Assembly (NCBI GenBank): GCA_913009865.1
Contig: CAJVYK010000004.1
Span: 1 to 28,151, forward strand
Reading direction: 5' to 3'
Source: an uncultured bacterium
Lineage (GTDB): Bacteria; Planctomycetota; Phycisphaerae; Sedimentisphaerales; Anaerobacaceae
Length of the DNA: 28,151 nt
The notes under the pieces were generated by a model, which had not been told where the DNA came from, made no database searches, and saw only the letters and a list, made by a program, of their open reading frames with translations. The position numbers and the translations under genes were made by a program. Positions 15,626 to 23,757 of the stretch are shown here, one piece after another; the stretch's first letter is position 1, and each line of letters starts with the position of its first letter.

Positions 15626-16216
15626 TCACGAGAACAACTCTTTTGCTAATTCGATTTCCAGCTCTTTGCGTGCCTGGGCCAATAATACTTCAAGTGAAAC
15701 ATTATTTTTTATCTTGCCGTGCCTTAAAACAAAACCTCCGCCCAGATTCCGCCTTTCGCCTGCCAATCTCAAATTTGCTTTGCCGCCGGGACCTAACTGA
15801 CGATTCACCTCCTGGATAAACGCTTCATCAATTCGGGTTTCGTTGTTGTCGATGATGACCTCTTCGTCGCCGGTCTCGACCGCTTCAAGCATCAGCTTGG
15901 TTATTAGTTTACGATATTCGGCATCCGGAAGACTTTGCAGCCGCGTTTGTGCATTGGCAAAGACCTCGTCAAGTATCTTTCGTTTCTCGCCTAAATACTC
16001 TTTTGCAATCTCCATTCTCGCCGCCGCCAACAGATGCAGTTTTTTCTCTTCAGCGGCTTTTTGAGCGAGGAGTTCCGTTTGCTTTCTGTACTCGTCTAAT
16101 TGCTCAGCCAGTTTCGCCTGTTCAGCCGCTTCTTTTTCGTTGGCTTCATTTTTTATTTTCTCCGCCTCGGCTCTTGCATCGGAGAGTATCTTTTCTGTAA
16201 CCTGTTCGGCATCCAT
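15626..16216 (-). CDS. ntpE: V-type ATP synthase subunit E (peripheral stalk)
   Basis: A peripheral-stalk subunit that pairs with the G/H-type subunit to hold the head, 196 residues. The first ~100 residues are one long charged helix rich in Ala, Glu and Lys (ILSDARAEAEKIKNEANEKE onward). The C-terminal ~90 residues form the globular head-binding domain, with a conserved GGFVLRHGKIKNNVSLEVLLAQARKEL ending. A GGGA site sits 8 nt before the ATG. Its gene lies between K and C. Confidence 0.9.
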   Translation of the reverse strand: MDAEQVTEKILSDARAEAEKIKNEANEKEAAEQAKLAEQLDEYRKQTELLAQKAAEEKKLHLLAAARMEIAKEYLGEKRKILDEVFANAQTRLQSLPDAEYRKLITKLMLEAVETGDEEVIIDNNETRIDEAFIQEVNRQLGPGGKANLRLAGERRNLGGGFVLRHGKIKNNVSLEVLLAQARKELEIELAKELFS

Positions 16217-16275
16217 AATTATTCCCGTATCTTGTATATGCGTTTATGCGTAAATACATCCATTCATCCACCAGT

Positions 16276-16767
16276 TCACGGTGTTGGCCAGGTAATACCT
16301 TTCAGCAGAATGAACATCGTTACCAGCAAGCCAAGTACGGCGTAAACTTCAACCATAACCGCATAGACAACGCCGGCCTTAAATGCCATCTCAGGTCTCT
16401 TTGCGGCCATTAAGATACCGCCTGCACAGACCTTGCCCTGATGAATAGCGCTCATCAGGCCGGCGAATGCAATCGGCAGACACGCAGCCAATACCTGCCA
16501 GCCAATCTGCACGCTCAGCTCCGGTACGCCGCCGGCACCAAAAAAGTTGAGCTTGAGCATTACGAGGAAAGCCGCCAAAAAACCGTAAAAACCCTGCGTA
16601 CCGGGCAGTACCACCATAATAAACATCTGGCCGTATCGCTCCGGTTTTTCACTCAGTACGCCCGTAGCACTTCTGCCGGCGATGCCAATTCCAATTGCCG
16701 AGCCGATACCCGCCATTAAAGCCGCCAACCCAGCTCCGACCAAAGCCAATGCCACTCCGTAATCCAT
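16276..16767 (-). CDS. ntpK: V-type ATP synthase subunit K (proteolipid ring, Na+-type)
   Basis: The four-helix proteolipid that forms the rotor ring, 163 residues, a fused double hairpin. The residues that bind Na+ in Enterococcus hirae NtpK (L61, T64, Q65, Q110, E139) are all matched here: L54, T57 and Q58 in LPGTQGFYGF, Q110 in HQGKVCAGG, and E140 in MVEVYAVLG. Y61 is also kept. This predicts Na+ rather than H+ as the coupling ion; that is an inference from ligand conservation. Only the second hairpin carries the carboxylate, as in NtpK. The next operon gene upstream is I. Confidence 0.94.
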   Translation of the reverse strand: MDYGVALALVGAGLAALMAGIGSAIGIGIAGRSATGVLSEKPERYGQMFIMVVLPGTQGFYGFLAAFLVMLKLNFFGAGGVPELSVQIGWQVLAACLPIAFAGLMSAIHQGKVCAGGILMAAKRPEMAFKAGVVYAVMVEVYAVLGLLVTMFILLKGITWPTP

Positions 16768-16785
16768 CTCTAACCTGCCTTTCTT

Positions 16786-16841
16786 GAAAACTAAAAACTA
16801 TAGCTCAAAATTCAAAACTTTTAAATTTTACATTTTACGCT
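16786..16841. repeat. Fold-back heptamer array overlapping the ntpI stop
   Basis: Words GAAAACT, AAAAACT, ATAGCTC, AAAATTC, AAAACTT, then TTAAATT, TTACATT, TTACGCT, in 7-nt register. The A-rich arm turns into a T-rich arm with almost no core. The TAA of ntpI (16835-16837) lies in the last words. Confidence 0.7.
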
Positions 16842-18799
16842 TTTTTGAGATAAATATGTTTATACTCTTTGCTCAACGGCTCGAACAGTCTTCCGCCGCC
16901 CACTAAAAACTTCGGGAAAAATTCCACATATTGCAGCCGTAGTGTATGAACAAAGGCCCCTAAGGCATTTATAGCTATATTAAAAGAGTGGCCCCCGACA
17001 AGTACCAATATCGTAACCACAATACCTATGCCGTAAGGTATGTCGAGCGTAATTTTGGCGATAACGTTTATTGCCATTGCCAAACCGGCGGTAACCATAC
17101 CAAGAGCCATCAATCGCAGATAACTCAATACATCTCCCATATAAAATATCGCACTGAATAAATTATAAAATCCCATCCCGAGCCGGCCGCCCCAGCCGCC
17201 TTCTCGATGGCTGAACAGGAATATCATCCCCGCCGGCACAATCGCCAGCATCCCTGCGAATTTGCCGATGCCGGCCGGTATTGACCCCGCCTTACTTGCT
17301 CCGAAAACAACAAGCGAATTGAGCATAACCAGCCAGGTTAACTGGTCGCAAACCGCGGCGACGTATTCTTTGCGCTTTAAATTGTGCACAAACGCTATAA
17401 CCAAACCCGTTAAAATCTGAAAATAGCCCAATGCCAGGGACAGGCCGAAAAACATCATCGGTTTTTCGAGCGGGTCAAACCATATCAGTCTCGCTCGTAT
17501 CGGCTCCAATGCAGGTATGAACTGCTGCACGGCATCGCCGAACCAGCCGCCTGTCATCGCCCCTGCGACAACGGTGGCAGCCGAACAGATTACCAGCATC
17601 CACATCAGCTTTGTGTCGCCCTGCATTTTCCTTATGAAAAAAACCATCAGACCAATCAGGACAAGCCCGTAACCGGCGTCGGTCAGACACAGTGCAAAAA
17701 ATAACGCAAAAAACGGAGCTAACAGCGCAGTCGGGTCAACCTCGAAATGCTGCGGCATACCGTAGAGTCGCGTTACCACCTCAAATGGCCGAACGAAGTT
17801 GTTGTTCTCTATCTCGACGGGGATTTCTTCGCCCTGGCGCCGCTCAATCCTGCTCAAACTTGAAGCACCAAACCCGGACACTATCTTCGCTAAGCCGGCG
17901 TAATCTTTTTCTCTCACCCAGCCCTCCAGAATAACCGTTGCTTCGGTCGCCGGTGCAGTGCCCCTGGTCTGCTCTCTGTTTAGCAGATTCCCGTAATGGT
18001 CGCAGAGAATTTGCAGCTTCAGCAGATTTTCGGACAGAGACACTGCCTTTTCGTGCTCTGCCTGCAATTGCTTTCTTGTCTCGTCTAACTTTCTGCTGTG
18101 TTGCTCTATCAGTTCTGCGACAGTTCCTGTCATCGACTCGAAGCTGACCGGCTCAAAATCCGCCGATCGCAGCAGTTTTTGCACCTCGCTTAGATTTTCA
18201 TTTAGACAAACGACAAGGCAGGCGCAGTTGTTCCCTGCTGTTGCTATCTGTTGAATTGCCGCCCCAAGCTGGCCGGCCTGTTCGAGGATTTGGGCAAACT
18301 TCTGGGCTGGCAGCAGTCCGATCAGGGCTGTTGCTGTTTTAAGCCGGCCAATCTCTTCCACAGGCGTTTCCAGAGCGGTCCAGGGGGCAAGTTTTTCCAA
18401 AGTACCGCAGAGATTTTCGCTTTCGGTATTGAGTTTTTCTATTGCCGCCTCGGTCTGCTCGCACTGTTCAATAATTCTTAAGATGGACTCATCTGAGACG
18501 ACCTGATTGTATGCCTGTCGGTCAACAACGGTGCGAGGCGAAAGGGCGGCGGCAAGGCCTTTCGGGGATTGGGCATATTTTTTAAGGAATGCGACCGCTT
18601 TGGTCAGCTGGCCAACAAGCTCTTCGATATCTTTGGGTCGCTGACCTGCGGTGCTCAGTTCCGGGAAGTCCTTGCTGACCATCGCTTCTTCTGCGTTTAA
18701 TATCTGGCAGATGCCGTCGCGCTGCAGGACCTCCAGAAGCTGAGCTGCTTCCGTGCGGTGGCTGACAATTATCACTTTTGCCATTTTAGAAATGGCCAT
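16835..18799 (-). CDS. ntpI: V-type ATP synthase subunit I (membrane stator)
   Basis: The stator subunit that carries the ion half-channels, 654 residues. The N-terminal half (about 1-345) is cytosolic and coiled-coil rich, starting MAKVIIVSHRTEAAQLLEVLQ. The C-terminal half has about seven to eight helices (LLAPFFALFFALCLTDAGYG onward). The essential arginine of the a/I family is R621 in FVHTLRLQYVEFF. An alternative in-frame ATG at 18784 gives the more usual MAKV start, but 18799 has an AAAGGG site. The final KKA and stop come from a heptamer array. A fold-back repeat separates this gene from the G/H-type gene upstream. Confidence 0.94.
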   Translation of the reverse strand: MAISKMAKVIIVSHRTEAAQLLEVLQRDGICQILNAEEAMVSKDFPELSTAGQRPKDIEELVGQLTKAVAFLKKYAQSPKGLAAALSPRTVVDRQAYNQVVSDESILRIIEQCEQTEAAIEKLNTESENLCGTLEKLAPWTALETPVEEIGRLKTATALIGLLPAQKFAQILEQAGQLGAAIQQIATAGNNCACLVVCLNENLSEVQKLLRSADFEPVSFESMTGTVAELIEQHSRKLDETRKQLQAEHEKAVSLSENLLKLQILCDHYGNLLNREQTRGTAPATEATVILEGWVREKDYAGLAKIVSGFGASSLSRIERRQGEEIPVEIENNNFVRPFEVVTRLYGMPQHFEVDPTALLAPFFALFFALCLTDAGYGLVLIGLMVFFIRKMQGDTKLMWMLVICSAATVVAGAMTGGWFGDAVQQFIPALEPIRARLIWFDPLEKPMMFFGLSLALGYFQILTGLVIAFVHNLKRKEYVAAVCDQLTWLVMLNSLVVFGASKAGSIPAGIGKFAGMLAIVPAGMIFLFSHREGGWGGRLGMGFYNLFSAIFYMGDVLSYLRLMALGMVTAGLAMAINVIAKITLDIPYGIGIVVTILVLVGGHSFNIAINALGAFVHTLRLQYVEFFPKFLVGGGRLFEPLSKEYKHIYLKKA

Positions 18800-18837
18800 A
18801 GTTACCCTTTCAAGTGCCTAAAGTGAGCTAAAGTAGA

Positions 18838-18931
18838 AATCAAATATTAGAAATTAAATATCAAAATTGTGGAGTCCCTTAGGGACGACTTCCTTAATTT
18901 TGATTTTTGCATTTTGATTTTTTATTCTTTT
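18838..18931. repeat. Fold-back heptamer element with GTCCCTTAGGGAC core (copy A)
   Basis: An A-rich heptamer arm (AGAAATC, AAATATT, AGAAATT, AAATATC) leads into AAAATTGTGG, then the palindromic core GTCCCTTAGGGAC (18874-18886), GACTTC, and a T-rich heptamer arm (AATTTTG, ATTTTTG, CATTTTG). Core and flanks are nearly identical to copy B at 23849-23935. It sits inside the V-ATPase operon. Confidence 0.8.
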
Positions 18932-18957
18932 TTGTTTTAGGCACTCCAAACCTTAGT

Positions 18958-19263
18958 TCACTTTTTTAAGTAATCCATTACCTTCGCTGCCGCCGGCGCC
19001 ATTTTACCGGATGTTTTTTCCCGTAGCTGATGACGCTTTTTTTCAGCTTGTGATTTAAGATTCTCAACTTCGGCAAGGCCTTGCGATTGCGCTGCGGCAA
19101 CAGCGGCTTCAATTGCCTTTTTTCTTTCCCGCTCAGCTTCGTCTAAGGCCTGGCGCCTATTCTGCCTGCCTGTTTCAGCCTGCCCGGCCGCCTGGGCCCC
19201 GGCCTGTTCGATAATCTCTTGTGCCTGCGTTTCAGCATGTTTTATTTTCTTTATCAATTCCAT
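18958..19263 (-). CDS. V-type ATPase peripheral-stalk subunit (G/H, AhaH/NtpF-like)
   Basis: A 101-residue peripheral-stalk subunit, first gene of the ATPase operon. It is almost entirely one amphipathic charged helix (MELIKKIKHAETQAQEIIEQ, then an Ala/Gln/Glu-rich stretch with ERERKKAIEAAVAAAQ). This fits the NtpF/AhaH partner of subunit E. Its C-terminus (AAAKVMDYLKK) is family-like. An in-frame reading extends to 19326, but I choose ATG 19263 because AGGGA lies 7 nt upstream and the extra residues look non-native. Low sequence complexity limits certainty; the position before I supports the call. Confidence 0.82.
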   Translation of the reverse strand: MELIKKIKHAETQAQEIIEQAGAQAAGQAETGRQNRRQALDEAERERKKAIEAAVAAAQSQGLAEVENLKSQAEKKRHQLREKTSGKMAPAAAKVMDYLKK

Positions 19264-19317
19264 TTGTGTCCCTGCTATTGAAAATATTTGAGCCAGAAGT
19301 TTAAGGGTAAAAGCACA

Positions 19318-19408
19318 AAAAATCAAAAATTAAAATGCAAAAATAAAAATTACATATCAAAATGTAAAATGACATCTCTATTTTTGATTTTTCGTTTTTC
19401 GTTTTACG
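19318..19408. repeat. Fold-back heptamer array overlapping the malic enzyme stop
   Basis: The A-rich arm AAAAATC, AAAAATT, AAAATGC, AAAAATA, AAAATTA and the later AAAATGT, AAAATGA are followed by a T-rich arm TTTTTGA, TTTTTCG, TTTTTCG, TTTTACG. The stop codon (19404-19406) lies in the last word. TTTTACGCTTTTT at its end is identical to the end of the array at 16786-16841. Confidence 0.75.
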
Positions 19409-20798
19409 CTTTTTGGCCTTTCCACGCTTTGGCAACTGCCCGTGCTGTTTTTTTGTGTACCGCTCTTTCTAAAATATCGGGCAGCAAGGCGTTCGCCGGC
19501 GCTAATCCGGCCAATTCTTCAGCGGCGGCTAATTGCATCGCCAGGGTAATCTGCGTCGCCCTAGCATCGAGAGCGCCGCGGAAAATACCCGGATAAGCCA
19601 GGGCATTATTTATATCCCGACCGTCGGCGGCTATGGCGGCGCCGGCTTCTATTGCTTCTTCCTTGCTTATTTCACCGACAGGATTGCTCAAAGGCAACAC
19701 GATGGGGTCATTGGCCATTGACGCAACCATTTCTTTGCTGACCATATTCGGACGGGATACCCCTATGAATATATCCTTGCCGGCAAAGCCCTCGCTTAAA
19801 CTACCTTTTTCGTTGTTTTTATTGGTAACTTTAGCTAATTGTTGCTTGTAGGGGTTTATATTTTCGCCTCGTCCGCGGTAGATAGCGCCCTTCGAGTCAT
19901 AGAGGACAATATCGCCGATACCGAATTCAAGCAGTATTTGGCTGATAGCAAAGCCAGCAGCTCCGGCCCCTAACATAACTACAGAGCATCGCCGGGGATT
20001 TTTATTTGTCTGCTTAATTGCGTTTATCAGCGCAGCTAATACGACAGTAGCCGTGCCGTGCTGGTCGTCGTGAAAGACGGGAATATTGAGCTTGGCCCTT
20101 AATTTCTCTTCAATCTCAAAACAGGCAGGGGCCGCTATATCCTCGAGCTGTATTGCCCCAAACCCCGATGCTATCCGAACAACCGTCTCAACAAAGGTAT
20201 CGATATCTTCGGTATCAATGAGTATCGGAAAACCGCTTATACCGACAAATTCAGCAAAAATTGCGGCCTTTCCCTCCATAACCGGCAACGAGGCCACCGG
20301 GCCGATATTACCAAGCCCCAGAACCGCTGTCCCGTTGGTGGCAATTGCGACTCTATCACAAATACCCGTCATCTCCCAGGCCGTGGCAGGATCCTTTTTT
20401 ACCTCTTCACAGACTGCTGCTACGCCGGGCGTGTAAAGCATTCGTAAATCGGTAAGATTCTTTATGGGTACCCTGCTGACCACTTCAATTGAGCCTCGCC
20501 TGTGGATTTCAAGTATCTCGTCTGTAACACTGATAATATCGGCCCCATCGATTGACTTTACCATCCGGAGCAGCTTATCGAGCTGCTTCTTTTCGGCCAG
20601 ATAAACGGTAACATCGCGGATTTTATATTCGTTTTCCAGGCCCACAAGATTGATTTCGCCTGTATGAGCGCCTGCCCGGCCCAGACAATCGCTTAATTTA
20701 GCGAACATTCCCGGCTTATCCGCAATCCTGCACCGCAGCGTAAATATCCGGGAAGCCGAATAACGCTGCTGCCAACTTGTACCTGTCATATCAACCAT
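19404..20798 (-). CDS. NAD(P)-dependent malic enzyme with N-terminal ACT domain
   Basis: Oxidatively decarboxylates malate to pyruvate in the cytoplasm; 464 residues. Residues about 17-90 form an ACT-like regulatory domain (FTLRCRIADKPGMFAKLSDCL), which in related proteins binds a small effector. The catalytic part shows LYTPGVAAV (121-129), GLGNIGP (161-167), LEDIAAP (218-224), VFHDDQHGTA (241-250) and the nucleotide-site GAGAAGFA (277-284). The terminal GQKA and stop arise in a heptamer array. The ATG at 20798 has no Shine-Dalgarno and abuts another heptamer array. It is upstream of, and co-directional with, the ATPase operon; coexpression is possible. Confidence 0.93.
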   Translation of the reverse strand: MVDMTGTSWQQRYSASRIFTLRCRIADKPGMFAKLSDCLGRAGAHTGEINLVGLENEYKIRDVTVYLAEKKQLDKLLRMVKSIDGADIISVTDEILEIHRRGSIEVVSRVPIKNLTDLRMLYTPGVAAVCEEVKKDPATAWEMTGICDRVAIATNGTAVLGLGNIGPVASLPVMEGKAAIFAEFVGISGFPILIDTEDIDTFVETVVRIASGFGAIQLEDIAAPACFEIEEKLRAKLNIPVFHDDQHGTATVVLAALINAIKQTNKNPRRCSVVMLGAGAAGFAISQILLEFGIGDIVLYDSKGAIYRGRGENINPYKQQLAKVTNKNNEKGSLSEGFAGKDIFIGVSRPNMVSKEMVASMANDPIVLPLSNPVGEISKEEAIEAGAAIAADGRDINNALAYPGIFRGALDARATQITLAMQLAAAEELAGLAPANALLPDILERAVHKKTARAVAKAWKGQKA

Positions 20799-20801
20799 AT
20801 T

Positions 20802-20845
20802 TCGTCGCTCGTCACTCGTCGCTCGTTGCTCGAATTACAATTCGT
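20802..20845. repeat. Heptamer array upstream of the malic enzyme ATG
   Basis: TCGTCGC, TCGTCAC, TCGTCGC, TCGTTGC (20802-20829) in exact 7-nt register, then degenerate TCGAATTAC and AATTCGT. It ends 3 nt from the start codon on the coding strand. Confidence 0.85.
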
Positions 20846-20989
20846 CATTCACAAACCACGAATTTATTGCCCAAATTTACAAAAACCACCGTTTGACTTT
20901 GCGATGGTGAACGATTTCCTGATTATAGGCAAAAACAGGGCTGTCGCTAACAAAAAATAATGCACATTTTGCTTCTTTAAGGTATATGC

Positions 20990-21018
20990 TTGACAAATGA
21001 TGCCGAATTATGGATAAT
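20990..21018 (+). promoter_or_regulatory. Sigma-70-type promoter of the FHA gene
   Basis: TTGACA (20990-20995), a 17-nt spacer and GATAAT (21013-21018) lie about 50 nt before the ATG at 21069. The Shine-Dalgarno GGGAGG is at 21055-21060. Confidence 0.65.
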
Positions 21019-21068
21019 AGATAACAGAGTATAAAGTTTTCGAGTCCAAATGCAGGGAGGACAAGCTG

Positions 21069-21968
21069 ATGCGTTTGGTTGTAAAACAAGGCGATAGCAC
21101 TGCTAACGAATTTCGGTTTGCCAAGGGGCCTGTTTATATAGGCAGACATACGAACAGCCAGGTTTTTCTGCCTGACAGAGTAGTTTCCAGACATCACGCC
21201 GTAATCTTCAGCACGCAGGATGGAAAATGGATGGTCGAGGACCTGGACTCAGCCAATAAGACATATCTAAACGAGAAGGCAATCCACAAAGCTGAAATTA
21301 AAACCGGAGACTGTCTGCGTATAACTGATTTTACTATTGAAATCAATCTCGAAGATGGCACCGATGCTGACAGGGCAATGGATTTGGAAGATACGCTCGC
21401 AAAAACCGCTTATGGTCTGGAAGATACGAGCGGTATAACATCGTACGAACCACAGATTATAGTGAGAAGACCTGATTCCGAGCATGCTGCCGATATGAGA
21501 TTGTCACCCAAAAGGGTAAAAGATTTTGTGCAGGCCACCGAGGTAATCTGTAAAGCCAATGGCCTCGACGAAGTGCTCCACGCTTTATTACGTATTTCAG
21601 CCAAGCAGTTCAATGCATATCGTACCTGGTGTGCTTTGAGAAGCCAGCATACCGGACCAATGACCTGTCACGCAGGAAAACAACGGGACGGCTCGGCAGT
21701 GGAGCTGTCAGAGATAAAACTTAGTGAAAAAATCACTCAGGCGGTTGACAAAAAACATTTCCTGCTCCTGCCGCGAATCCGGCCTCAAGAAAAAAAAGGA
21801 AAGGAAATGATACACTCGGCAATGATAGCGCCTGTTATGGGCCAGGCCGGCTGTTTCGGTGCATTATACATCGATAACGATATGAGCCACGAGCACTACA
21901 CTCTAAGCGACCTGGACTACCTGATGCTGATTGCAATCCATACAGCAGCTATACTGGAAAACTTTTGA
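21069..21968 (+). CDS. FHA-GAF domain protein
   Basis: A 299-residue cytosolic signalling protein. Residues about 1-95 form a forkhead-associated phosphothreonine-binding domain: IGRHTNSQVFLPDRVVSRHHAVI (G25, R26, S40, R41, H43) and a DLDSANKTYLNEK loop in place of the usual S-x-NGT-x-N. After a linker (about 96-150) comes a GAF-like domain, about 155-299, ending APVMGQAGCFGALYIDNDMSHEHYTLSDLDYLMLIAIHTAAILENF. No output domain (kinase, cyclase, HTH) is attached, so it is probably an adaptor reading a Ser/Thr kinase signal; that is inference. It is transcribed from its own promoter and converges on the PEBP gene. Confidence 0.87.
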   Translation: MRLVVKQGDSTANEFRFAKGPVYIGRHTNSQVFLPDRVVSRHHAVIFSTQDGKWMVEDLDSANKTYLNEKAIHKAEIKTGDCLRITDFTIEINLEDGTDADRAMDLEDTLAKTAYGLEDTSGITSYEPQIIVRRPDSEHAADMRLSPKRVKDFVQATEVICKANGLDEVLHALLRISAKQFNAYRTWCALRSQHTGPMTCHAGKQRDGSAVELSEIKLSEKITQAVDKKHFLLLPRIRPQEKKGKEMIHSAMIAPVMGQAGCFGALYIDNDMSHEHYTLSDLDYLMLIAIHTAAILENF

Positions 21969-21989
21969 TTAAAAGTGCACTTCTGCTCT

Positions 21990-22556
21990 TTATTGCCTTT
22001 TGTATTTGCCGATTAACTGTCCCCGGCCAAGAATATGTCCTTCCATAGCTTTGAGCAGCCGGGCTTTGTTAGTGCCGGCGGGCAGGTCAATTTCCGTATC
22101 GAGAGCGTAAATCTTAAAAAAGTATCTGTGCGTTCCGCTCGGCGGGCAGGGGCCGCCATAGCCGATTCTGCCAAAATCACTAACCCCTTGTTTGGCGCCA
22201 TTTAACAGAGTCTTGTCGGGCGGAATGTTCTCAGCCAACTCTCGCGTCTCAGCGGGCAGATTGAACAGAACCCAGTGTACCCAGGTGCCCACAGGAGCAT
22301 CCGGGTCATCGGCTATAAGGGCGATACTCCGCGTTCGGTCCGGAACCGAAGCCCATTGTAACGGCGGAGAAATATCCTCGCCGTCGCAGGTGTACTTAGA
22401 CGGTATAAGGGCGCCGTCTTCAAAGGCCGAACTGGTAATTTTAATTTCCATCTTTTTACCTCCTACTGCCGCTCCTAAATCAGCTTGTTCGCTGTCCTTA
22501 CAAGAGCAAAATAATAATATCGACACCGCTACTAAAATAAAAAAGTTTTTTAACAT
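21990..22556 (-). CDS. YbhB/YbcL-type PEBP (Raf kinase inhibitor-like) lipoprotein
   Basis: A 188-residue protein with an N-terminal lipoprotein-type signal (MLKNFFILVAVSILLFCSC, probable lipidated Cys at 19), then a phosphatidylethanolamine-binding-protein fold. Family motifs are SPPLQWASVPDRTRSIALIADDPDAPVGTWVHWVLFNLP and YGGPCPPSGTHRYFFKIYAL. The bacterial family has no agreed function. A GGGAGG site precedes the ATG. It lies 23 nt after the remnant of a purine permease, and may once have followed that gene in an operon. A shorter cytosolic form could start at the internal Met before EIKITSSAF, which has AGGAGG just upstream, so dual starts are possible. Confidence 0.9.
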   Translation of the reverse strand: MLKNFFILVAVSILLFCSCKDSEQADLGAAVGGKKMEIKITSSAFEDGALIPSKYTCDGEDISPPLQWASVPDRTRSIALIADDPDAPVGTWVHWVLFNLPAETRELAENIPPDKTLLNGAKQGVSDFGRIGYGGPCPPSGTHRYFFKIYALDTEIDLPAGTNKARLLKAMEGHILGRGQLIGKYKRQ

Positions 22557-22579
22557 AGCATTTCCTCCCTGTTACAGGA

Positions 22580-22777
22580 TTACATAAGAGATATTAACCG
22601 TTCTATCATACTGCCGAGCTTCTCCAGTGTCAAAAACAGCACGGACAAAATCGCAATAAGCCACGTTGCCGCCCTTATGTCTCCGGCCTTGCCCGATACT
22701 ATTTTTATAAGGGCAAACGAGATAAAACCGAAAGCCAATCCAGTACTTATACTGTAGCTCAAAGCTATCATCACCAT
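22580..22777 (-). pseudogene. 3' remnant of an AzgA-type (NCS2) purine permease
   Basis: The 65-residue translation (IALSYSISTGLAFGFISFAL, IKIVSGKAGDIRAATWLIAI) matches the last two helices of hypoxanthine/guanine permeases of the AzgA group, which are normally about 430 residues. The in-frame codon series upstream reaches a TAG within a few codons, and no other permease sequence is visible before the MerR promoter, so the 5' 85% is gone. A functional short membrane peptide cannot be excluded, but homology starting abruptly mid-protein favours a deletion remnant. Confidence 0.75.
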
Positions 22778-22823
22778 TATAGTAAACTACTACGGAAACA
22801 ATAAAAAATATCACATTTTTTTC

Positions 22824-22854
22824 TTGACTCTCCCCTTACTGGAGACCTTATCCT
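22824..22854 (+). promoter_or_regulatory. MerR-type promoter with 19-bp spacer and dyad
   Basis: TTGACT (22824-22829) and TATCCT (22849-22854) are separated by 19 bp, the stretched spacing typical of MerR-activated promoters. The spacer holds TCTCC (22829-22833) and GGAGA (22841-22845) as an inverted repeat. The layout resembles the bmr-type operator recognised by BmrR. Confidence 0.8.
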
Positions 22855-22914
22855 CATTGGTGTAGACCAAACGGGTTTCTGTTATTTTATTAAAACTTAG
22901 AGAAAGGGTGTCTT

Positions 22915-23724
22915 TTGTTTACGATTGGCGAATTATCAAAAATCACAGGTCTTTCGGTCAAGGCCCTTCGTTTTTATCACGAAAAGCAAGTCCTGATACC
23001 CCCATACATTGACGAAAAAACCGGCTATCGATATTACGACCACAGTAGCATTGAAAAGGCTTACATCATTACCTATTTTCGTAAAATGGAGTTTCCCGTA
23101 AGTGAGATAAAGGAGATTCTCGACAACTATGATGACCAGGCCGACATCCTGGACTATTTACAGCGACATAAACAGCTTATCGAAGATAAGATGCGAAAAT
23201 ACAGGAACATTGCGATTTCTTTAGATAATATTATTTCTAATGAAAAGGAGGCGATACAGACCATGCAGAATTCAAAATTTGAAGTCGAGGAAAAGACACT
23301 TCAGCCAATGCTTATTGCAGGTGTCCGAATGAAAGGAAAGTACAGTGACTGCGGCAAGGGGTTTTCTCAGATTGCCAGAAGTCTGGGACGTTCCATTTGC
23401 GGAAAGCCGTTTTGTCTTCACTACGATGGCGAATATCGGGAAGATGATGCAAACTTTGAGGCATGTATGCCGGTTCGAAAAAGTAAGCAGGTTGATGGAA
23501 TATCCGTTCGCCAATTACCTGGCGGCCGGTGTATTTCTCTCCTCCACAAAGGTCCTTACGAACAATTGGGACGGTCTTATGAAAAGATTTTAGGATATGC
23601 TAAGCAGAAAGGCCTTGAGCCGGACCTTCCCTCCCGCGAGATATACTTAAAAGGGCCGGGGATGATTTTAAAAGGAAATCCAAGGAAATATCTAACTGAA
23701 ATACAGATTCTGATAAGAGATTAA
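22915..23724 (+). CDS. MerR-family regulator with GyrI-like effector domain (BmrR-like)
   Basis: A 269-residue transcription factor. Residues 1-75 are a MerR winged helix (FTIGELSKITGLSVKALRFYH, then GYRYYDHSSIEKAYIITYFRKMEF). A dimerisation coiled coil runs about 78-118. The C-terminal GyrI/BmrR-like ligand domain (about 125-268) includes GGRCISLLHKGPYEQLGRSYEKI and REIYLKGPGM. The start is TTG at 22915, preceded by AAAGGG. The promoter at 22824-22854 with its dyad lies directly upstream, so autoregulation in response to a hydrophobic or cationic ligand is likely. No efflux gene is next to it; the neighbouring permease is only a remnant. Confidence 0.92.
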   Translation: MFTIGELSKITGLSVKALRFYHEKQVLIPPYIDEKTGYRYYDHSSIEKAYIITYFRKMEFPVSEIKEILDNYDDQADILDYLQRHKQLIEDKMRKYRNIAISLDNIISNEKEAIQTMQNSKFEVEEKTLQPMLIAGVRMKGKYSDCGKGFSQIARSLGRSICGKPFCLHYDGEYREDDANFEACMPVRKSKQVDGISVRQLPGGRCISLLHKGPYEQLGRSYEKILGYAKQKGLEPDLPSREIYLKGPGMILKGNPRKYLTEIQILIRD

Positions 23725-23757
23725 ATATGGCCGAACTTTCTGTCCGCCACTAAAAAC

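Noticed and set aside
22572..22814. An 80-codon minus-strand frame overlapping the permease remnant
   Set aside because: The permease homology is in the other frame (22580-22777); this one is a shadow.
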